Numbered from the stretch's first letter, positions 8,763 through 18,342 are shown. The stretch is 64,000 nucleotides of DNA from Thermohalobaculum sp039815685 (GCA_039815685.1 JBCBYV010000007.1:1-64000); one strand, 5' to 3'. Numbers and translations: made by a program. Notes: generated from the sequence alone by a model not told the origin.

Positions 8763-10061
8763 ATGCCGGATACAGCCACCCGAACAGCCACCGTCACCTT
8801 CGACGGCAAGACCATGGACGTGCCCGTCTACGACGCCGTCCACGGGCCCTCGGTGATCGACATCCGCCGCCTCTACGCGGATCTCGACGTCTTCACCTAC
8901 GATCCGGGCTTCACCTCGACCGCCTCCTGCGAGAGCACGATCACCTATATCGACGGGGACAAGGGCGAGCTGCTCTATCGCGGCTATCCCATCGACCAGC
9001 TCGCCGAGCAGAGCCACTTCCTCGAGGTCTGCTACCTCCTCCTCTATGGCGAGCTGCCGACCGCCACGCAGATGGAGGATTTCGAGAAGCGGGTCACCAA
9101 GCACACCATGCTCCACGAGCAAATGGTGAACTTCTTCCGCGGCTTCCGGCGCGATGCTCACCCGATGGCCATCATGTGCGGCGTCGTCGGCGCCATGTCG
9201 GCCTTCTACCACGACTCGACCGACATCACGGATGCCTGGCAGCGCGAGGTCGCCTCGATCCGCCTCATCGCCAAGATGCCGACAATCGCGGCCTGGGCCT
9301 ACAAATACTCGCTTGGCCAGCCCTTCATCTACCCGCGCAACGATCTCGATTACGCGAGCAATTTCCTGCACATGTGCTTCGCCGTTCCCTGCGAGGAGTA
9401 TGTCGTCGACCCGATCCTGGCCCGCGCCATGGACCGGATCATGACGCTGCATGCCGACCATGAGCAGAACGCCTCGACCTCGACCGTGCGCCTCGCCGGC
9501 TCGTCCGCCGCAAACCCCTTCGCCTGCATCGCCGCCGGCGTCGCCTGCCTCTGGGGCCCGGCCCATGGCGGCGCGAACCAGGCCTGCCTCGAGATGCTGC
9601 GCGAGATCGGCTCGCCCGACCGGGTCGATGAATACGTCAAGCGCGCGAAGGACCGGGACGACCCCTTCCGCCTCATGGGCTTCGGCCACCGCGTCTACAA
9701 GAACTACGACCCGCGCGCGAAGGTGATGCAGGCCACGGCGGCCGAGGTGCTCGACCTCCTCGGCGTCAAGGATAACCCCACACTCCAGACCGCCAAGCTC
9801 TTGGAGAAGCACGCGCTCGAGGACGAGTACTTCATCGAGAAGAAGCTCTACCCGAATGTCGATTTCTACTCGGGCATCATCCTCGAAGCGATGGGCTTCC
9901 CGACCTCGATGTTCACGCCGATCTTCGCGCTCAGCCGCACCGTCGGCTGGATCGCGCAGTGGAAGGAGATGATCGAGGACCCGACCCAGAAGATCGGCCG
10001 GCCCCGCCAGCTCTACAAGGGCGCGGCCCGCCGCGACTATGCAGGCATCGAGAGCCGCTGA
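8763..10061 (+). CDS. gltA: Citrate synthase
   Basis: GltA condenses acetyl-CoA and oxaloacetate, the entry to the TCA cycle. The 432-residue protein is a type II (NADH-sensitive hexamer type) enzyme by its length and its N-terminal extension. The active-site residues are visible: His268 in GPAHGGAN, His309 in GFGHRVYKNYDPRA and Asp367 in NVDFYSG. GGGGAGA precedes the ATG at the right distance. It follows gltX by 109 bases and ends at a strong intrinsic terminator, so it closes the transcription unit. Confidence 0.97.
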   Translation: MPDTATRTATVTFDGKTMDVPVYDAVHGPSVIDIRRLYADLDVFTYDPGFTSTASCESTITYIDGDKGELLYRGYPIDQLAEQSHFLEVCYLLLYGELPTATQMEDFEKRVTKHTMLHEQMVNFFRGFRRDAHPMAIMCGVVGAMSAFYHDSTDITDAWQREVASIRLIAKMPTIAAWAYKYSLGQPFIYPRNDLDYASNFLHMCFAVPCEEYVVDPILARAMDRIMTLHADHEQNASTSTVRLAGSSAANPFACIAAGVACLWGPAHGGANQACLEMLREIGSPDRVDEYVKRAKDRDDPFRLMGFGHRVYKNYDPRAKVMQATAAEVLDLLGVKDNPTLQTAKLLEKHALEDEYFIEKKLYPNVDFYSGIILEAMGFPTSMFTPIFALSRTVGWIAQWKEMIEDPTQKIGRPRQLYKGAARRDYAGIESR

Positions 10062-10088
10062 CGTAGCGACCATCTCAAGCCACCATCA

Positions 10089-10123
10089 GGGGCCCGGACA
10101 CCCGCTGTTCGGGCCCCTTTTTT
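10089..10123 (+). terminator. Intrinsic terminator of gltA
   Basis: GGGGCCCG (89-96) pairs with CGGGCCCC (110-117); the stem extends inward through GACA/TGTT to about 12 bp with a 5-base loop. Six T residues follow at 10118-10123. This is a textbook Rho-independent terminator. Confidence 0.95.
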
Positions 10124-10260
10124 GCGACTTGTCCGCTCTTGCCCCTTGTGATGCGGCAGTTTTCCCTTCGTCGCCGCCGATCATGTGCTAGTTGTGGTGC
10201 AGCGCAAACACGCGCTTAAGTTGAATCACTTGCGTATGTATCACCGCAGCGGAGGGCCAG

Positions 10261-11205
10261 ATGACGTGGTTCGAGATGCCGCACGGCAGAACTCAACCCG
10301 ATACCGGGGCCGTGCTCGGCGCCAGTCGTCGGAGCATCCGCGGCGAAACAGGTCGCACCGCGCCCGTCGGCATCGCGCTCGGCCTCGCTGTGGCCGGTCT
10401 GGTGCACGCGGGCGCCTACGCCATGCTCTTCGGTGCGGACTGGGTCGATAGCGACAGCTTTCCCTCGGTCGCCTTCGCGCATTCGACATTCCTTGAGGAG
10501 CCGGCAAAGGCTCCCGAAGCGCCGCCGCCGACGCTCATCGCGCTCAACACCACGGCCGACACGGTCTCGGCGCCCGGCGTCCCCCTCGGCCTCGGGCACA
10601 AGGCCGTCATGCTCTTCGGCCTCGTGGTGGCGGGCGATGTGGAACCCGGCCCCGAGCCGTCGGTGCAAGCAGCACCGATGCCACCCCGCCGTTACGACGA
10701 CACCTTCGACGACGCCCATTACATGCCAGGCGACCGGACACCGCGCGCGAGCAACGAGACGGGGCGTCTCGAAGGGACGGCGTGGCGCCCGGTGATCATC
10801 GCCTTCGCCTCGAGCGGCAGCGCGGATCTCGACGGCCACGCGGCGGGCCTGCCCGAGACATCGCATTTCCCGGGCCTCCTTTCCCGGGCCTATGTTGCGG
10901 AAGCACCCGGAGGAGCAGCCCTCGTCGTGCCGGGGGCGCCCGCCTCGCGGCCCCAGTCCCTGCAGCCACCCGCAAGCCTCGCGGCATCGCCGGGCACCAT
11001 AGCGTCGGCGACGACCGTGCCGCGCGCGCCCGTCACGCCGCTCTCCGCAACCCGTCGCAGCAGCGAAAGCCTCCGGGCGCGGGAGCGTCACGGCGTCAGG
11101 TTCCTCCGCACAACCGGCGGGCTCTCGCCGCTGCGCATCGGCGGCACGGCACCGACGATGCCCGCGCAGCTGGCCGACGCACCGGATCTCGCCCCGAACG
11201 GCTAG
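10261..11205 (+). CDS. Uncharacterised single-span membrane protein
   Basis: I do not recognise this 314-residue protein. A strong ribosome binding site (GGAGGG, 7 bases before the ATG) and a sound high-GC reading frame support that it is real. Residues 1-34 are polar and basic, about 35-58 form one hydrophobic segment (VGIALGLAVAGLVHAGAYAM), and the rest is low-complexity, rich in Pro, Ala and Thr, so it is probably anchored with the C-terminus in the periplasm. The layout is reminiscent of TonB-like or envelope-spanning proteins, but no TonB C-terminal motif is seen. It stands alone between the gltA terminator and lpxB, which faces it. Confidence 0.65.
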   Translation: MTWFEMPHGRTQPDTGAVLGASRRSIRGETGRTAPVGIALGLAVAGLVHAGAYAMLFGADWVDSDSFPSVAFAHSTFLEEPAKAPEAPPPTLIALNTTADTVSAPGVPLGLGHKAVMLFGLVVAGDVEPGPEPSVQAAPMPPRRYDDTFDDAHYMPGDRTPRASNETGRLEGTAWRPVIIAFASSGSADLDGHAAGLPETSHFPGLLSRAYVAEAPGGAALVVPGAPASRPQSLQPPASLAASPGTIASATTVPRAPVTPLSATRRSSESLRARERHGVRFLRTTGGLSPLRIGGTAPTMPAQLADAPDLAPNG

Positions 11206-11290
11206 AGCGGCATCCGACCTGCGTGCACCACTGTTGCCACCGCCGGGCTGGAACGCCAACAGGCCTGACGCGCTCACTGCAACTGCGTCA

Positions 11291-11356
11291 TTGCCGGGCT
11301 CGACCCGGCAACCCACCGCCACCGGCCGTGGATGCTCGGCTCAGGCCCGGGCATGA
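11291..11356. repeat. REP-like intergenic palindrome
   Basis: TTGCCGGG and CCCGGCAA pair perfectly around the loop CTCGA at 11291-11311. The flank CGTCAT before it is mirrored by GCATGACG near 11350, giving a larger inverted repeat. A further GCCGGG...CCCGGC pair lies at about 11408-11430. It sits between the convergent genes 10261-11205 and lpxB, a typical place for such repeats. Confidence 0.55.
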
Positions 11357-11417
11357 CGTGAGCATGTGCGCAACGAACGTACCCCGGAGCACGCAGCGGT
11401 CCCTGCCGGGCCACGGG

Positions 11418-12581
11418 TCAACCCGGCCCCAAGCCGTCCAGTACCGCGCGCGCGGCACGCCTGCCGGGCGGCTCGGCTCCGCGCCCCAGGACACGCAGCG
11501 CCTCCGCCGCCGCGTCCTGCTGCGCCGATCTTGCAGGACCAGAGACGAGAAGCGGCGCCACCGCCGCGCTCAGCGCCTCCGGCGTGCAGGCCTCCTGGTA
11601 GAACTCCGGCACGGGGCGCGCGCCGCTCTCCCACCCGACCGCCAAGTTTACGAGGTTGGCCGTGTCGATGCGCAATAGCCGCCGGGCAATCGCCGCCGTC
11701 AGCCAGCTTGTCCGGTAGGCCGCAACCTGAGGCGTCCCCGCCGCCGCCATCTCCAGCGTCACGGTCCCGGATTTCACCAGCGCCGCATCCGCCGCCCGCA
11801 TCGCCGCCCGCCGCATGGCCGCATCCGCCTCCGAGCCGAGGAGGATCTCGCCCGGAAAGAGAGCGGCCACCGCATCGCTCACCGTCTCCGCCACCGGGAC
11901 GACGACGCGCAGATCCCGGCTCGCCGCACGCAGCCGGGCGAGCGTTTCGGTGAAGACAGGGCCCATCCGCCCCACCTCCCCCGCCCGGCTGCCCGGGGCG
12001 ACCAGCAGCAGCGGCCCCTCCACCCCGTGCACCGCGCGAAAGGCCGCGACCTCCGCCTCGCTCGCCAGCGGCTCGCCGGCGATGGGATGGCCCACGAAAT
12101 CGCAGCGCATCCCCTCCGCCTCCATGTAAGGCGGCTCAAAGGGCAGGATCGCCAGCACCTGATCGACGAAGGCCGCCATCCGCCGCGCCCGCCCCGGTCG
12201 CCAGGCCCAGACCGACGGCGCCACGTAGTGCACCGTGCGGATCCCCGGCGCTGCCTGCCGCACCCCCTTCGCCACGCGCAGCCCGAAGGACGGCGCGTCG
12301 ATGGTGATGAGCGCATCCGGCTCGAAGGCGAGGCAGGCCTCCCGCGCCTCCCGCATCAGCCTGAGGATAGTGGGCAGCTTCGGCACGACCTCGGTTATCC
12401 CCATGACGCTCAGCGCCTCGATCCCGAAGATCGGCTGGAGCCCGGCTGCTCGCATCGCCTGCCCGCCGACGCCCGCGATCTCGAGCCCCGGTGCAAGCTC
12501 CCTCACGGCGGTGATGAGCGCGCCGCCCAGCCGGTCGCCCGAAGGCTCGCCCGCGATGAGGAACAGCCGCGGCCCGCTCAA
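11418..12581 (-). CDS. lpxB: Lipid A disaccharide synthase
   Basis: LpxB joins UDP-2,3-diacylglucosamine and lipid X into the lipid A disaccharide at the inner membrane. The 387-residue protein has the family's N-terminal AGEPSGDRLGG, GVGGQAM, the IDAPSFGLRVAKG segment, HYVAPSVWAW, a GSRAGEV motif and KSGTVTLEMA in the C-terminal donor-binding domain. It is the last gene of the fabZ-lpxA-lpxI-lpxB series and its start overlaps the lpxI stop by 4 bases, so it is translated from the same message. Confidence 0.96.
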   Translation of the reverse strand: MSGPRLFLIAGEPSGDRLGGALITAVRELAPGLEIAGVGGQAMRAAGLQPIFGIEALSVMGITEVVPKLPTILRLMREAREACLAFEPDALITIDAPSFGLRVAKGVRQAAPGIRTVHYVAPSVWAWRPGRARRMAAFVDQVLAILPFEPPYMEAEGMRCDFVGHPIAGEPLASEAEVAAFRAVHGVEGPLLLVAPGSRAGEVGRMGPVFTETLARLRAASRDLRVVVPVAETVSDAVAALFPGEILLGSEADAAMRRAAMRAADAALVKSGTVTLEMAAAGTPQVAAYRTSWLTAAIARRLLRIDTANLVNLAVGWESGARPVPEFYQEACTPEALSAAVAPLLVSGPARSAQQDAAAEALRVLGRGAEPPGRRAARAVLDGLGPG

Positions 12582-13531
12582 GACGGGTCCCCAAGACCCA
12601 GCGCCTTCCGCGACAGCCCTTCGACGAAGAGCCCCTTGGCATCCGCCAGCGCCGCCGTCTCCCGCCCGTCCACAAGCTGCGTCTCGCCCGCAAGGCCGAC
12701 GACACCCTCTAGCCCCGCGGCATGGGCCGCCCTGACGGTATCCGGCCCGATGGTCGGCACGTCGAACCGGCGATCCTGCCCCGGCTTCGGCATCTTGAGG
12801 AGTACGCCGGAAGGGGGTGGCGCCGTCCGCCGCCGCTCCGCCGGCAGGGCGGCGACGCGCGCCAGCATCAGATCCGTCCCCTCGATGGCCTCGACGGCGA
12901 GGCAGAGCCCCCGCGCCACCACCGCGCCCTGCCCCACGTCATGCGGGCCGAGGGCTGCGACGATGGCCGCCGCCCGCCGCGCATCGGCCAGCGCGGCCCC
13001 ACCCGCGCGGCGCGCGCCGATGGGTCCCTCGCCCAGCATCGCGCCCTCCCCCAGGATCTCGCCGGGGCCGACCAACCGGATGCCTCGCTCCTCGAAGATT
13101 GCAGCAAAGCCCCGCAACATCGCGTCGTCCCCGCGCGCGAGCAGCGCCAGCGCCCGGGGCAGGAGCCGCAGCGCCGCGAGATCCCCGCGCCAGGGACGCA
13201 GGTGCGGGCGGTTCATCGCCCCGGCAAAGACGATGGCCTCCGCCCCCGCCTCGCCAAGCCCGGCAAAGAGCCGGCCGACCTTTTCGAAGGCATGGGCCTG
13301 ATGCGGATGCGCCGCCATCCAGGGCTCGAAGCACCCCTCGAAGACGATCAGCACATAAGGCAGGTCAGCCGCCCGCCGCACCGCCGCCAGCCGCTCCGGC
13401 AACGCCCCGCGCCCGGCCACGATGGCAAGCATGCCCGACGGCCCGCCTTCCCCCGGCGCCCGCGCGCCGCTATCGCCCCCCGGCGCTGGCGCGCCTCCGC
13501 CTTGCCTTGGCGCCCGCGGCTCGGTGCTCAC
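12578..13531 (-). CDS. lpxI: UDP-2,3-diacylglucosamine pyrophosphatase, LpxI type
   Basis: LpxI hydrolyses UDP-2,3-diacylglucosamine to lipid X and UMP; it replaces the unrelated LpxH in alphaproteobacteria. Family features are MLAIVAGRGALPERL, the EGTDLMLARVA segment and KMPKPGQDRRFDVPTIG with GPDTV after it. The frame starts at a GTG (13531) overlapping the lpxA stop, which adds about 33 Gly/Pro-rich residues; an ATG at 13432 before LAIVAG would give a standard-length protein and may be the true start. Its position between lpxA and lpxB fixes the function. Confidence 0.94.
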   Translation of the reverse strand: MSTEPRAPRQGGGAPAPGGDSGARAPGEGGPSGMLAIVAGRGALPERLAAVRRAADLPYVLIVFEGCFEPWMAAHPHQAHAFEKVGRLFAGLGEAGAEAIVFAGAMNRPHLRPWRGDLAALRLLPRALALLARGDDAMLRGFAAIFEERGIRLVGPGEILGEGAMLGEGPIGARRAGGAALADARRAAAIVAALGPHDVGQGAVVARGLCLAVEAIEGTDLMLARVAALPAERRRTAPPPSGVLLKMPKPGQDRRFDVPTIGPDTVRAAHAAGLEGVVGLAGETQLVDGRETAALADAKGLFVEGLSRKALGLGDPS

Positions 13532-14331
13532 CCGGCGCGCGCCTCTCGCGGGAGGCAGTAGCGCCGCTGGCTGCCCTCGGCGATGAAGGCCGCGATCTCG
13601 GCAACCGCATCATTGCCGGGATACGCCTCGGCCAGCGCCGCCGCCCGCACCTCCAGCGCGCCCTCCGCCCCCTCGGCAAAGAGCGTGTCATAGGCGCGGC
13701 GGATGCCCTGGATCGTCTCCCGGTCGAAACCGCGGCGCTTGAGGCCGATCAGATTGAGCCCGCCGAGCCGCGCCCGGTCCCCCAGCACCGAGCCGAAGGG
13801 GATCACGTCCCGCTCGACACCCGTCATGCCGCCCACCATCGCCTGGGCGCCGATCCGCACATGCTGATGCACGGCGCAAAGCCCGCCCAGCACCGCGAAA
13901 TCACCGACCCTCACATGACCGGCCAGCGTCGCATTGTTCGCCATGATCACGCCCGAGCCGACCTGACAGTCATGACCAACATGGCTGCCCATCATCATGA
14001 GGCAGCGGTCGCCCATGCGCGTGACCATGCCTCCGCCGGTGGTGCCGGGGTTCAGCGTCGCATGCTCCCGGATCATGCAGTCGGCCCCGATCTCGAGCCT
14101 GCTCGGCTCCCCGGCATATTTCAGGTCCTGGGGCTGATGGCCGACGCTCGCAAAGGGCCAGATGCGCGTGCGCGGGCCGACTTGCGTGCGCCCCGCCACG
14201 ACGACATGCGAGAAGACCTCCACACCGTCGGCAAGGGTCACCTGCGGCCCGATATGTGCATACGGCCCGACGCTCACCCCCTCGCCAAGGGTCGCGCCGT
14301 CCTCGACGATCGCCGTCGGGTGAATGCTCAC
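13528..14331 (-). CDS. lpxA: UDP-N-acetylglucosamine O-acyltransferase
   Basis: LpxA starts lipid A synthesis by moving a 3-hydroxyacyl chain from ACP to UDP-GlcNAc. The 267-residue sequence shows the hexapeptide repeats of a left-handed beta helix through about residue 190 and a helical C-terminus. The catalytic histidine is His120 in GSHVGHDC. The following segment AMVGGMTGV aligns with the acyl-chain ruler region of E. coli LpxA; chain length cannot be called from it. Gene order fabZ-lpxA-lpxI-lpxB is typical. Confidence 0.96.
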   Translation of the reverse strand: MSIHPTAIVEDGATLGEGVSVGPYAHIGPQVTLADGVEVFSHVVVAGRTQVGPRTRIWPFASVGHQPQDLKYAGEPSRLEIGADCMIREHATLNPGTTGGGMVTRMGDRCLMMMGSHVGHDCQVGSGVIMANNATLAGHVRVGDFAVLGGLCAVHQHVRIGAQAMVGGMTGVERDVIPFGSVLGDRARLGGLNLIGLKRRGFDRETIQGIRRAYDTLFAEGAEGALEVRAAALAEAYPGNDAVAEIAAFIAEGSQRRYCLPREARAG

Positions 14332-14358
14332 GCCGCTACCCCCAGTTGACCGCGGCGC

Positions 14359-14907
14359 TCAGCCCGCCTGCCGGTTGCCGCGCCGGCTGTCGTTCTCGTC
14401 GATGATCATGGCGGAGAACTCGGCCTCGGCCGCAACTTCATCGCCCACCTTGGCGACGCCGGTGAACTTCCAGATCTTGCCGCGCCCCCTCAGGATCTCG
14501 ACATGCAGTTCCAGCTTGTCTCCCGGTACAACCTTGCGGCGGAACCGCGTCTTGTCGAGCGTCATGAAGTAGACGAGCAGGTCCTCGTCAACCTTGCCAA
14601 GGCTCTCCACGACCAAGACGCCCGCCGTCTGCGCCATCGCCTCGACGATCAGCACGCCCGGCATGATCGGCTCGCTCGGGAAATGCCCCTGGAAATGCGG
14701 CTCGTTGATCGTGATCATCTTGATGCCGCAGGCGTGCTTGTAGGGCACGATCGTCTCGACCCGGTCGATTAGCAGGAAGGGATAGCGATGCGGGATGCAG
14801 CGCTTCACCCGCGTGAGGTCCGCCGTCCGGGGCGCCCCCTCATCCGCGAGCGCCGTCTCACCGCCAGTGCCTGTCCCCGCCACCGGGGCTTCAGTATGTT
14901 CGGTCAT
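14359..14907 (-). CDS. fabZ: 3-hydroxyacyl-ACP dehydratase
   Basis: FabZ dehydrates 3-hydroxyacyl-ACP in fatty acid elongation and competes with LpxA for the same substrate, which explains why the two genes are neighbours. The hot-dog fold motif with the catalytic His and Glu is clear in HFPSEPIMPGVLIVEAMAQ, preceded by PHRYPFLLIDRV. Start 14907 is preceded by GGAGG at good spacing; the frame stays open further upstream but that part is Arg-rich and not family-like. The 182-residue protein has a ~30-residue polar N-terminal extension before the domain. Confidence 0.95.
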   Translation of the reverse strand: MTEHTEAPVAGTGTGGETALADEGAPRTADLTRVKRCIPHRYPFLLIDRVETIVPYKHACGIKMITINEPHFQGHFPSEPIMPGVLIVEAMAQTAGVLVVESLGKVDEDLLVYFMTLDKTRFRRKVVPGDKLELHVEILRGRGKIWKFTGVAKVGDEVAAEAEFSAMIIDENDSRRGNRQAG

Positions 14908-15047
14908 TGCGCGCCTCCGCGCCGGTCGTCTGTGGAGTCGCCTTTCTGATCGCAAGCGGGCACTGAATGGTCAAGGCGCGCCCGGCGCCCTGCGAAAGGG
15001 GACCTCTCGTTTTGCGAGATCCCGCCTGAGATCCCGAGGAAATCCGT

Positions 15048-15737
15048 TCACTCGGGCGCTTCGTCGGGTGCCTCCTCTTCCACGGTCGGCGGCGCCTGCG
15101 GCTCGGGGATCGTGATCTCCGGCGGCGGCACGCGCGCATCGAAGACCAGCAGCACCTCGCCGGTCACATCCGCCTCCGGCCGCGCGGCCAGCACGCTCTC
15201 GGCATTGATGATCACATCCGCACCCTTGCGCCGGCGCACCTCCTCCAGGATCGGCTGCAGACGGTTCACCAGCTCGCGCCGGGCCTCGCGGAACACCTTG
15301 TCGATGGCCGCCGCCTGCGCCTGCGCGGCACGACGCTCGCGCTGCACCCGCGCCCGGAAGGCGCCCGCCCGGGCCTCGAAGGCCTCGCGCGGCATGCTGC
15401 CCCTCACACGGGCGAGCTCCTCCTCCTCGAGCGCCAGCTCCGCCTGCACGCGGTCGACCTCGGCCTGCAGGGTCGCACCGAGCTCCCGCTCCGAGGTGGC
15501 GAGCGCCCGGGCAGCCGCACTCTCCGCCAGCACCTGCGCCCGGTTCACGATCAGGATCATCGGGGGCCGGTCGGTGCCTGTCTCCTGCGCCGCAAGCGTC
15601 CAGGGACAGGCCGCAGCCACCATCGCTGCGAGCAGCAGCAGCACCAGAGACCCGAACCCCGACAGACCGGGCAAGCAGGCGCCCTCCCGCCTCACCACAG
15701 CATGCGGCCCAGCGCCGATGCGCGCAGTGGCCGCCAT
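15048..15737 (-). CDS. skp: OmpH/Skp-like periplasmic chaperone
   Basis: Skp-like proteins hold unfolded outer-membrane proteins in the periplasm for BamA. A hydrophobic signal segment (SLVLLLLAAMVAAACPWTLAAQ) is followed by a long charged coiled-coil region rich in Glu, Arg and Ala with the typical RREL...ILEEVRRRKGADVII segment, and a Pro/Glu-rich tail. It lies directly downstream of bamA, as is usual. The start is uncertain: the frame is open to 15857, with ATGs at 15857, 15791 and 15737; I chose the nearest to the signal peptide because none has a clear ribosome binding site. Confidence 0.85.
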   Translation of the reverse strand: MAATARIGAGPHAVVRREGACLPGLSGFGSLVLLLLAAMVAAACPWTLAAQETGTDRPPMILIVNRAQVLAESAAARALATSERELGATLQAEVDRVQAELALEEEELARVRGSMPREAFEARAGAFRARVQRERRAAQAQAAAIDKVFREARRELVNRLQPILEEVRRRKGADVIINAESVLAARPEADVTGEVLLVFDARVPPPEITIPEPQAPPTVEEEAPDEAPE

Positions 15738-15993
15738 TCGCCCGGCAGCACCGCACAACGCCACCGCCAATACGGCAGGTGGACGCCCCATGGACCGACC
15801 CAACCCGACATTGCCTGCGGGATTTGAGTTGGATCGGCAGTTTAGCCCTTCGTTCATGGGACCCGGTCAAAAATGTCGTGGGTGGGGGCGCTTGGAGAAA
15901 GGATGCCCCTTGGACGCGCACCTCCAGGGCAGGCGTCCGCGGACTACGCGTCCCGCCACCCCTCCCCAGGGCACGACCCGGCAGGGCACCGGA

Positions 15994-18342
15994 TCAGAAC
16001 CGGGTGCCGATACCGACACGGAAGATCTCCGACTCGTCGAAGTCCTCATCGATCACCGGGATACCGGCCGAAAGCTCGATCGGGCCGAAGGGGCTGTCCA
16101 CGAAGAGCAGCCCGCCGATGGCCACCCGCAGCGACGCGCTGTCATCGATCACCGTAGTCCCGAAGGTCGTCTGGTCGAGATCCCAGAGCGTACCGGCATC
16201 GATGAAGGCACCGCCGAAGATCCCCAGCTCCTCCGGCAGCCCGATCGGGAACGACACCTGGAAACGCGCCGCTAGGAACAGGTTGCCGCCGAGCGCGTCG
16301 TCGGTGTCGAGATCGCGCGGGCCGATCCCGTCGACCGCGAAGCCGCGCAGACTGTCGGAGCCAAGGAAGAACCGCTCCGTGATCCGGCTCTCGGAGTCGC
16401 CGAAGGAGAAGAGCGCCCCGCCCTCGAGCTCCAGGCTTGCGACGATGCTGTCGTCCAGAAACCCCTGCCACCCCTTCACCGCCGCCCGGCTCTTCACGAA
16501 GCGCTGATCGCCGCCGAGACCCGCGATGTCCTGCTGCCAGGTCACGAGATAGCCCGTCGTAGGCTCAATCGGGTCGTTCCGCTGATCGTAGAGCAGCGTG
16601 TAGCCGACCGAGGAGGTGATCGCCTGACCGCTATCCTCGAAGATCGCCGGCGACGCCTCGTCATCCACCGAGATGTCGTCGAAGAGGAAGCTGTAGCGCA
16701 GCGTGAGATCCAGGTTCGGCCGCAGCGGGAAGCCCACCGTCGGCGTGATACCGCCCCGCACCTGCTCGAAGGACGACTCGTCCGACCGGTCGTCATCGAT
16801 GAAGAAGCCCCGGAGCCCGACGGCCAGATCCCGGTCCAGCACCTTCGGCTCGGTGAAGGAGAAGTCGTAGACCTGCGTATCGCCCGCCGCCGTCACCGTG
16901 GCCGAGACGATCTGCCCACGGCCGAGGAAGTTCCGCTCCGACACCGCGAGCGAGCCGATGGGACCGGCCGAGGTCGAGAAGCCGAGACCGAGCGAGAGCG
17001 AGCCGGTCGAGCGCTCGACGACCTTGACCTTCAGCACCGCCCGGTCGTCCGCCGAGCCCTCCTCCGCATCGATATCGACGCTGTCGAAATAGCCGAGCCC
17101 GCGGATCGCGGCCTGCGCCTCGCGGATGCGCCGCGCATCGAAGGCGTCGCCCTCCACGATATCGATCTCGCGCCGGATCACCCGGTCGAGCGTCGCGGTG
17201 TTGCCCTCGATATCGATCCGCTCGATGAAGATCCGGTTGCCCTCGTTGATCTCGAAGGTCACGTCGATCGCCAGGTTCTCGGTGTCCTTGCGCGGCTGCG
17301 GCCGCACCTGCACGAAGGCGAACCCCCGCTGACCGGCCAGATCCGTCAGCTCGTTGGCGATGTCCTCGACCTCGCGGGCGTCATAAGTGTCCCCGGCCAG
17401 ATCGTCCGGCAGCAGCGCCTCGAACTCCGCCGGATCGAGGCCCCGCGCATTCACCAGGACATCGAGCTCGCCGAAGCTGTAGATCGGCCCCTCTTCGACC
17501 GTGAAGGTGATGAAGAAGCCGTCCCGCTCCGGATTGAGCTCCGCCGTGGCCGAGAGCACCGTGAAATCCGCATGCCCGCGGCTGAGATAAAACTGGCGCA
17601 GGAGCTCCTTGTCGAGCTCGAGCCGATCGGGATCGTAGACATCCGTCGAGATGAAGCCTGAAAGAAGACCCGTCTCGCTCGTCTCGATCTCCGTCCGCAG
17701 CCGCCGGTCCGAGAACGCCTCGTTGCCGACGAAGTCGATGGAGCTCACGCCCGTAAGCTCGCCTTCCTCGATCTCGAAGACCAGATCGACGCGGTTCTCC
17801 GTGCGCTCGATGACCACCGGCTCCACCTCGGCGCCGTAGCGGCCCGTGCGGCGGTAGACCTCGATGATCGTCTGCGCATCCGCCTCGGCCCGGCTCGGCG
17901 TGAAGGGGAACCGCGGGCGGAGCGAGATGATCTCCTGCAGCGCATCGTCGTCGAGCGCGCTGTTGCCCTCGAAGGCGATGACGTTGATCGACGGGTTCTC
18001 CGCCACCGTCACCACCAGGCTCTCGCCCTCCTGCGTGATGGCGACATCGCGGAAGAGGCCGGTGTCGAAGAGGCGCCGGACCGAGAGGTTCAGCTCCTCG
18101 ATCGTGACCGTCTCCCCCTGTTCGAGGCGCATATAGGCGAGGATCGTGTCGACCTCGATCCGCCGGTTGCCCCGGACGACGATCCCGCGCTGGGGTGCCT
18201 CGACCTGCGCCTCCGCGACCGGGGGTGGTGTCAGGACGGGCCCGGCTGTCGCAATCGCTGCGATGAGAAGGGTTCGGGCCCAGGCCCCGGTGAGCACGCA
18301 TGCGATCCATCTCGATCGCTCCGGCCGGTCCGCCTCGCGCAT
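15994..18342 (-). CDS. bamA: Outer membrane protein assembly factor BamA
   Basis: BamA is the central Omp85 protein that inserts beta-barrel proteins into the outer membrane. The 782-residue protein has a signal peptide ending near AEAQ, five POTRA domains (about 48-425) and a C-terminal 16-strand barrel ending in Phe. The Omp85 loop motif SLRGFAVDGIGPRD is present. AGAGGA lies upstream of the ATG. Gene order rseP-bamA-skp-fabZ-lpxA couples outer-membrane protein and lipid A production. Confidence 0.97.
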   Translation of the reverse strand: MREADRPERSRWIACVLTGAWARTLLIAAIATAGPVLTPPPVAEAQVEAPQRGIVVRGNRRIEVDTILAYMRLEQGETVTIEELNLSVRRLFDTGLFRDVAITQEGESLVVTVAENPSINVIAFEGNSALDDDALQEIISLRPRFPFTPSRAEADAQTIIEVYRRTGRYGAEVEPVVIERTENRVDLVFEIEEGELTGVSSIDFVGNEAFSDRRLRTEIETSETGLLSGFISTDVYDPDRLELDKELLRQFYLSRGHADFTVLSATAELNPERDGFFITFTVEEGPIYSFGELDVLVNARGLDPAEFEALLPDDLAGDTYDAREVEDIANELTDLAGQRGFAFVQVRPQPRKDTENLAIDVTFEINEGNRIFIERIDIEGNTATLDRVIRREIDIVEGDAFDARRIREAQAAIRGLGYFDSVDIDAEEGSADDRAVLKVKVVERSTGSLSLGLGFSTSAGPIGSLAVSERNFLGRGQIVSATVTAAGDTQVYDFSFTEPKVLDRDLAVGLRGFFIDDDRSDESSFEQVRGGITPTVGFPLRPNLDLTLRYSFLFDDISVDDEASPAIFEDSGQAITSSVGYTLLYDQRNDPIEPTTGYLVTWQQDIAGLGGDQRFVKSRAAVKGWQGFLDDSIVASLELEGGALFSFGDSESRITERFFLGSDSLRGFAVDGIGPRDLDTDDALGGNLFLAARFQVSFPIGLPEELGIFGGAFIDAGTLWDLDQTTFGTTVIDDSASLRVAIGGLLFVDSPFGPIELSAGIPVIDEDFDESEIFRVGIGTRF

